Part shown: positions 59,504 through 64,000 of the stretch, piece after piece
How positions within the stretch are numbered: position 1 is the first letter of the stretch
How the letters are laid out: each line of letters begins with the position of its first letter
Origin: Candidatus Obscuribacter phosphatis
GTDB lineage: Bacteria > Cyanobacteriota > Vampirovibrionia > Obscuribacterales > Obscuribacteraceae
Direction of reading: 5' to 3'
Assembly: GCA_001899315.1 (NCBI GenBank)
Contig: MOYA01000001.1
Location: forward strand, 1,898,599-1,962,598
DNA: 64,000 nt
Made by a program: the position numbers and the translations under genes
The notes under the pieces: generated by a model
What the model saw: only the letters and a program-made list of their open reading frames with translations
Told to the model about the DNA's origin: nothing
Databases searched by the model: none

Positions 59504-61117
59504 CTAGCCGCCCTTAAGGTCGCGATAGAGCGCAATAGGGGTTGCGGCACGCAAAGCTTGCGCCTTAGCGGCTTCGGCTGCCGCCAGCAAAACGCCAAGG
59601 TCCAGACAGTCATCTGGTATGCAGGCCACACCAAAGGCCAGCGATAAATTTGCACTGTCTACACCATAGGCAAGCGGCGAACTCCAGATGGCACGCGCCA
59701 CACGCTGGGCAAAAATATTGGCGCCGGAGGTCTTTGTATTTGGCAAGAGCATGGCATAGTCGTATTGCTCATAATGGGCCAACAAATCAATGTGCCGCTT
59801 CAATCTAGAAATGCGGCGCACCACTTCGGCTACTGCCGGCACATCGAGGGGCTCGCGGGAGAGATTAGGCGGACCCGAGACCACTCGCATCTCCATAATC
59901 ATTACCGAAAGCGGACTGCCTGAGCGGTAACCACGGAAATATTCTTGTTCGAGAAAATAGAGAAAAGCCGGATAAGTAAACATACCGGTCTCTGGTCTTC
60001 TCAGACTCATCATTACCGAATGAATCTTTGACTTATCGATAGACTTTGGCGCTATGGCTGGTTTCTCTTCACGGCTGGCAACAAAGTCATTGGTGAAGGA
60101 AATCAAGTCTGAGCCCAAAAGTCCAGCCACAAGCGGCACCCATTGACTGCGGGTGAGGCGCTGATTTTCCACCAGAGTCTTGATTGCAGTCTTGTCATCG
60201 ATGGCTTGATAGAAACGTTTGAGCAAGCCGGCATCCATACTGGTATCATGAGCAGCCAAATTATCCAGCTCGGTACTTGATATAGCCTGGTGTTTCTTAA
60301 GCAAGACACTATCGGGCAATAGACCGACGTTGCGAATAAAATTGACCTTGTCGACCAACTGCACCCCTTGAATAACAAGGGTTTCAACTTTTTGACCGAC
60401 GTTTCTTTCAGTCACCCTGACGCGAGGTTCAAACTTATACTTACCTTCACGCCAAGTTAGCAATTCTAGTATGCCTTCATCACCGGCAATACCACCGACA
60501 TCGGCAAGCTGGGGCTCGCCATCGACAAAGAAAACTTTGGCATGCAAACTGGTCTGGTCAATATCAAGACGCCCAGTCATACGAGCCAGCAAAATAGACT
60601 GCAACAGTCTAGAAATCTCAACCAGCGAAAGATCGCCGGTGGGCGGTAAAGTACTGCGGCTCCAGGCATTATCTTGGGTGCCGATTCTATTTACTGAGCT
60701 TGGGTCAGACTCTTCCACCGGCGCAGCGGTGTTCATATAGTATGTATCACGTCTCTTAGACGAATCTCTATAGGCTTCCGAAACCGAAAGGGCGCCGTCT
60801 GCCTGAATGCTCTGGTGCACTTCACCGCAAGAAGAAATAATCAGGTTGTAGACCAAAAGTACGTCGCAGCTTTTATAGTCCCAGACAAGACGCATATTCT
60901 TGCCTACGAAAAGCTTCCATTCGGTATCGCCGCCGCGCCAAGGGCAATGAATATTGAGTGTAAAGTCAACTAATCTATCAGGAGTGGTCCACGATATCTC
61001 CACCTGCTTACCCCGGTGCTCCATAGCCGCCTGTAGGTAGTGGTGTATCTCTGAAAGACCCGGAGCCGCCGGGAGCTTTTGCAAAGATTTGGGGATAGGG
61101 CCAGTTCTCCTGAGCAT
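59504..61117 (-). CDS. PATAN/DUF4388 protein with degenerate GGDEF domain
   Basis: 537 aa. N-terminus (about 1-150) unrecognised, strand-rich. About 165-275 is DUF4388 (GDLSLVEISRLLQSILLA, FFVDGEPQLADVGGIAGDEGILELLTWREGKYKFEP). Helical segment to about 370. About 380-537 follows the GGDEF fold (GMFTYPAFLYFLEQEYFRGYRSGSPLSVMIMEMR, YDYAMLLPNTKTSGANIFAQRVARAIW), but the GGDEF site reads YEQYD and the metal Asp is missing. It cannot make c-di-GMP and may instead bind nucleotide or partners. Third PATAN protein in the window. Confidence 0.75.
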   Translation of the reverse strand: MLRRTGPIPKSLQKLPAAPGLSEIHHYLQAAMEHRGKQVEISWTTPDRLVDFTLNIHCPWRGGDTEWKLFVGKNMRLVWDYKSCDVLLVYNLIISSCGEVHQSIQADGALSVSEAYRDSSKRRDTYYMNTAAPVEESDPSSVNRIGTQDNAWSRSTLPPTGDLSLVEISRLLQSILLARMTGRLDIDQTSLHAKVFFVDGEPQLADVGGIAGDEGILELLTWREGKYKFEPRVRVTERNVGQKVETLVIQGVQLVDKVNFIRNVGLLPDSVLLKKHQAISSTELDNLAAHDTSMDAGLLKRFYQAIDDKTAIKTLVENQRLTRSQWVPLVAGLLGSDLISFTNDFVASREEKPAIAPKSIDKSKIHSVMMSLRRPETGMFTYPAFLYFLEQEYFRGYRSGSPLSVMIMEMRVVSGPPNLSREPLDVPAVAEVVRRISRLKRHIDLLAHYEQYDYAMLLPNTKTSGANIFAQRVARAIWSSPLAYGVDSANLSLAFGVACIPDDCLDLGVLLAAAEAAKAQALRAATPIALYRDLKGG

Positions 61118-61315
61118 AAATACCGTCCTTTGTGCCCGTATCTACAGCAATAGGAAAGGGCACTTGCCCACCCTAACTCGACACGGCTTGTCTTACTCGA
61201 CCTTTATGCCCTGAAAATCGTCAGGATAACCCCTAGACCCCAATGCCAAGAGATTATTCAATTATCAGACAAAAACCAAGTGCTTAAAGCTCTGAAACTT
61301 TAAGACGGCAAAATT

Positions 61316-62467
61316 TCAAACCGGTCTGACAAAACGATAGTGCGAAACATTCCACTCTTCACCGCCCTTGAAGCCCCAGAGTTCTTCGCAAGCAATATAA
61401 AACAAACGCCAGAACACCCACCAACGGACTTGATGCTTGGCACCATAGGTAGAGGCAAGCAAGGGCATGATTTCCTTCTTGTTCTTATCCATATTCTCAA
61501 GCCAATGCCTGGCTGTCTTTTGATAATGGCGCCCGTTTACTTCAAACTGAGCTTCCAATTTCATATGATCTTGAAACCTGGTCAGAAGCTGGCAGGAAGG
61601 CATAATGCCGCCTTCGAAAAAGTTTCTAGTGAGCCAGTCGCTACCGTCTTTATCTTGATAGTGATAACAAAAGCGCTTATGACTGAAAACATGCACAAAG
61701 AGTTTGCCGCCAGGCTTCAGCCAGCCATAAACGCGCTTCATAAGCTCTTTGTAGTTTTTCATATGCTCAAACATTTCAACTGACACCACTCTATCTGCTT
61801 GACCTTCATAATGAAAATCATTCATATCGCAAGTGAGCACTCTCACATTGTTCAAGCCAAGCGCCTTGACGCGGCTCTCTATATGCGCCCTCTGGGTGGA
61901 AGAATTAGAAACTGCTGTAATGCGAGCGCCGGGGAAACGCTCAGCCATATATAGTGTAAGCGAACCCCAGCCACAGCCGAGTTCCAAAATCTCCATGCCA
62001 TCTTCAATTTCAGCGCGGGCGCAAGTAAGAGACAGCATTGCTTCCTCTGCCTCGGCTAGGGTCATATCTTCGCGCTCATAATAAGCACAGCTATATTTCA
62101 AGCGCGGTCCAAGACAATACTGAAAGAAACTTGTCGGCACCATATAATGCTGTTCGTTAGCACTTTCAGTGGCAATAGCCACAGGCATGCGCCCGAGTTC
62201 TTCCACCATCTTATCGAGGCGCTTAGCAAGCTCAGCATCCGGGGCGCTTTCTTCTTTAATCTTGGTGGCAAGCATATTGCGGACACCAAGGCGAATCAAC
62301 CAGTCAGGCAAAATATTGAGAGCAAGCAGTTCATATATCCAGCTCTCTGAGCCAGGCTCACTCAATTTTTCGAAATCGGGCTTAAAATCGCCGCCTTGAG
62401 AACCATTCGCTTTGCCCACAGACTTAGCCTTAGCCACTTGCTCTATGCTCACTTGATTGCTACTCAT
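61316..62467 (-). CDS. Cyclopropane-fatty-acyl-phospholipid synthase-family methyltransferase
   Basis: 383 aa. The SAM-binding motif LELGCGWGSLTLYMAERFP, the substrate-side SVEMFEHMKNY and the C-terminal RHWLENMD are CFA-family features. ANEQHYMVP and FFQYCLGPRLKYSCAYY precede it. The sequence is shorter and closer to the plant/bacterial CFA-like group than to E. coli Cfa, so the product could be a methylated or cyclopropanated lipid. It lies 3 bases after the DUF1295 gene. Confidence 0.85.
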   Translation of the reverse strand: MSSNQVSIEQVAKAKSVGKANGSQGGDFKPDFEKLSEPGSESWIYELLALNILPDWLIRLGVRNMLATKIKEESAPDAELAKRLDKMVEELGRMPVAIATESANEQHYMVPTSFFQYCLGPRLKYSCAYYEREDMTLAEAEEAMLSLTCARAEIEDGMEILELGCGWGSLTLYMAERFPGARITAVSNSSTQRAHIESRVKALGLNNVRVLTCDMNDFHYEGQADRVVSVEMFEHMKNYKELMKRVYGWLKPGGKLFVHVFSHKRFCYHYQDKDGSDWLTRNFFEGGIMPSCQLLTRFQDHMKLEAQFEVNGRHYQKTARHWLENMDKNKKEIMPLLASTYGAKHQVRWWVFWRLFYIACEELWGFKGGEEWNVSHYRFVRPV

Positions 62468-62470
62468 TTT

Positions 62471-63286
62471 TTATTTGCTCGCTCGCTTGAACCAGGGAAA
62501 GAAGGCACTAGTGGACTCTTGATAGGCTCGGTAGAGTTCGCCCTTCGATAATAAAGACTGTTCTTCTGTGGCCTTGATGCCGGTTACCCGGGTAAGGAAA
62601 AAATACATTATCAACGGGCAATAAATTGTGAACAATCCACCCGGCGATGCCAGGGCAAAAAGCCAAAAGGATAGCCAAACCAACCATTCAAAAAAATAGT
62701 TTGGATGCCGACTATAGTTCCACAAACCAGACTGACAGACTTTGCCCTTATTGGCTGGGTTCTTGCGAAAATCTTCCAGTTGCTTATCAGCGATACTTTC
62801 ACCAATTAACGACATAAAGAAAAGAACCACGGCAGAAAGCTCTAGCGCCGAAAGGCTGCCAGTACTGGTATTAACCATGGGAACGGCAAAGGCAAGCCCC
62901 AAACTCGACAAGAGCACAGCTTGCAAAAGAAAGGCTAGAAACATTCCCAGCCGCGCCCTCTCCCCCCAAGCCTCGCGAAAAGCACGATAACGCGGATCTT
63001 CCTCGGGATAAAGACGCAAAAATCGAAGCAACAAATAAAAGGTGAGACGCAGACTCCAAAGTAAAACCATGCCGATTAGCAATTGTCCACGCAAGCCGAT
63101 GGCAAATCCAGCCCCGTGGCTAGAGACATAGGCATAATAAAGAACCATGACGCTAAAGCCAAAGCCCCAGAACACATCAACTATACCGCCATTCTTGCTG
63201 ACTTCGGCATAAACGAGCACCGCCATAAACATCGCAATAATGATGGGAAAGCCTGAGAACCATAGATTAAGCGCAGCTTCGGGCAT
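62471..63286 (-). CDS. DUF1295 family membrane protein (steroid 5-alpha-reductase-like)
   Basis: 271 aa with about seven hydrophobic segments. C-terminal signature GLWNYSRHPNYFFEWLVWLSFWLFALASPGG (read YSRHPNYFFEWLVW), typical of the DUF1295 / 3-oxo-5-alpha-steroid dehydrogenase superfamily, and RVTGIKATEEQ. Together with cfa these genes often occur in lipid modification clusters. Probably a lipid-reductase. It lies between tsaC and cfa on the minus strand. Confidence 0.82.
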   Translation of the reverse strand: MPEAALNLWFSGFPIIIAMFMAVLVYAEVSKNGGIVDVFWGFGFSVMVLYYAYVSSHGAGFAIGLRGQLLIGMVLLWSLRLTFYLLLRFLRLYPEEDPRYRAFREAWGERARLGMFLAFLLQAVLLSSLGLAFAVPMVNTSTGSLSALELSAVVLFFMSLIGESIADKQLEDFRKNPANKGKVCQSGLWNYSRHPNYFFEWLVWLSFWLFALASPGGLFTIYCPLIMYFFLTRVTGIKATEEQSLLSKGELYRAYQESTSAFFPWFKRASK

Positions 63287-63323
63287 AAAACCTCTCGGGC
63301 AAAAAAGTCAAACAGAAAGAAAG

Positions 63324-64000
63324 TCAAACAGACAAGAAAAGCGATTGCAAACTACTGCCATGACCGGCTCTTTTTAGGCGGTCCCGCACACCATGCCAGG
63401 CACTGTCACCCGGCGGTTCTTCGACAACGATACAAGAAGCAGCGCCCGTTTCGTCCAAGTGCCGCAAATTGCCATAAAGACCTCTTGCATAATCTTTAGC
63501 TTGGCCCTCGACAAAGAGACTACGGTCGATAGAGACCTTATCCGCTAAATCTTGAGCGACACTATCAATCAAGCTTTGGCTATCGGCAAAAGCAAGCAAA
63601 TTACAAGTCAATCCTTTGTGCCCAAGCTCAAGCAGAACCTCACCAAGCTTGCCGCGTTCCACCAAGAGCAAAGGTCTTTGCGGGGCATAGTGACTATCCA
63701 GCGTGCCTGGCGCCTTCACGACCGGCTCAGACTCCCCCTCAGCCTCGCTCTTGAGATAAGCAAGCTTCAGCTCTAGTCCACAGACAGCGGCAATATCTTC
63801 AGGCAAGAGCATACCTGGTCTCAAGATGGAGGGTTCACCCACCAGCGAAACAATGGTCGACTCGATACCGATATCAGGGGTGATACCATCGAGCACCATG
63901 GACACTTCCTCGCCCAAGCCCTCTTTCACAGCCGCCGCCGTGGTTGGGCTTAACTTACCAAATTTATTGGCCGAAGGCGCAGCCACCCCCGAACCAAAGG
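63324..64000 (-). CDS. L-threonylcarbamoyladenylate synthase (Sua5/TsaC), 5' end truncated at the window edge
   Basis: About 225 C-terminal residues are present; translation continues to base 64000. GSGVAAPSANKFGKLSPTTA and DGITPDIGIESTIVSLVG with ILRPGM are the YrdC-domain signatures, and the Sua5-type C-terminal extension follows (LDSHYAPQRPLLLVERGK). It makes threonylcarbamoyl-AMP for tRNA t6A modification. The N-terminal part lies off the right edge. Confidence 0.92.
   Translation of the reverse strand, partial: FGSGVAAPSANKFGKLSPTTAAAVKEGLGEEVSMVLDGITPDIGIESTIVSLVGEPSILRPGMLLPEDIAAVCGLELKLAYLKSEAEGESEPVVKAPGTLDSHYAPQRPLLLVERGKLGEVLLELGHKGLTCNLLAFADSQSLIDSVAQDLADKVSIDRSLFVEGQAKDYARGLYGNLRHLDETGAASCIVVEEPPGDSAWHGVRDRLKRAGHGSSLQSLFLSV

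Overview
The window is a gene-dense bacterial chromosome segment with intermediate G+C, short operons on both strands and frequent TTG starts (infC, folK, mgtE, metK and others). It contains no phage, IS element, rRNA or CRISPR array. Several features suggest a non-photosynthetic relative of Cyanobacteria (Melainabacteria/Vampirovibrionia, perhaps Obscuribacterales-like): three PATAN/DUF4388 regulators, very long Pro/Ala/Gln-rich proteins, a cyanobacterial-looking SigA, a stand-alone B12-binding mutase domain and a LysM protein without a signal peptide. This placement is an inference from gene content. No photosynthesis gene is seen.

Layout. 1-6.2 kb: translation block (ssb tail, rpsR, tRNA-Leu, infC, rpmI, rplT), then a SpoU methyltransferase, tatC and two tandem membrane-TPR proteins, one an apparent M50 protease and the other an apparently inactivated paralogue. 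6.3-16 kb: a GAF-GAF-GGDEF diguanylate cyclase, a HAD phosphatase, a triheme MauG/CCP-like cytochrome, folK-acpS, a SAM hydrolase and an orphan MazF/PemK toxin. 16-24.5 kb: B12-binding domain protein, ThDP decarboxylase, MATE exporter and an internally duplicated CPBP protease-like protein. 24.5-33 kb: O-antigen ligase-like protein, trpS, a 34-aa basic peptide, a PATAN protein, sigA, mgtE and a carboxyltransferase of the propionyl-CoA carboxylase type. 33.6-38.7 kb: an ECF-sigma-like gene followed by a 1468-aa protein with a degenerate anti-sigma-like N-terminus, a huge disordered middle with recurring short motifs, and a C-terminal Roadblock/LC7 domain. 38.7-50.7 kb: pepA, a second PATAN protein, an exported protein, a double-LysM protein, glycerate kinase, rpiB, a WYL regulator and argS. 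50.8-55 kb: exported coiled-coil protein, a gene-poor stretch with a candidate 40-aa ORF, and an ECF sigma / triple-zinc-finger anti-sigma / Spy-like chaperone operon. 55-64 kb: metK, FHA-adenylate cyclase, GH3 hexosaminidase, a third PATAN protein with a degenerate GGDEF domain, a DUF1295-cfa lipid pair and a truncated tsaC/sua5.

Recurring themes. (1) Signalling: one apparently active diguanylate cyclase, three PATAN proteins (one with repeats resembling the GspE/MshE N-domain, one with a dead GGDEF), an FHA-cyclase, a Roadblock protein and three sigma-type factors. (2) Membrane proteases paired with, or fused to, copies lacking the catalytic residues (M50 pair; CPBP duplication). (3) Intergenic regions carrying short tandem repeats with periods of 10-17 bp. 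(4) Envelope maintenance: Tat, LysM, NagZ-like, Spy, O-antigen ligase and cfa functions.

All calls come from reading translated sequence and motifs; no database search or structure prediction was run.
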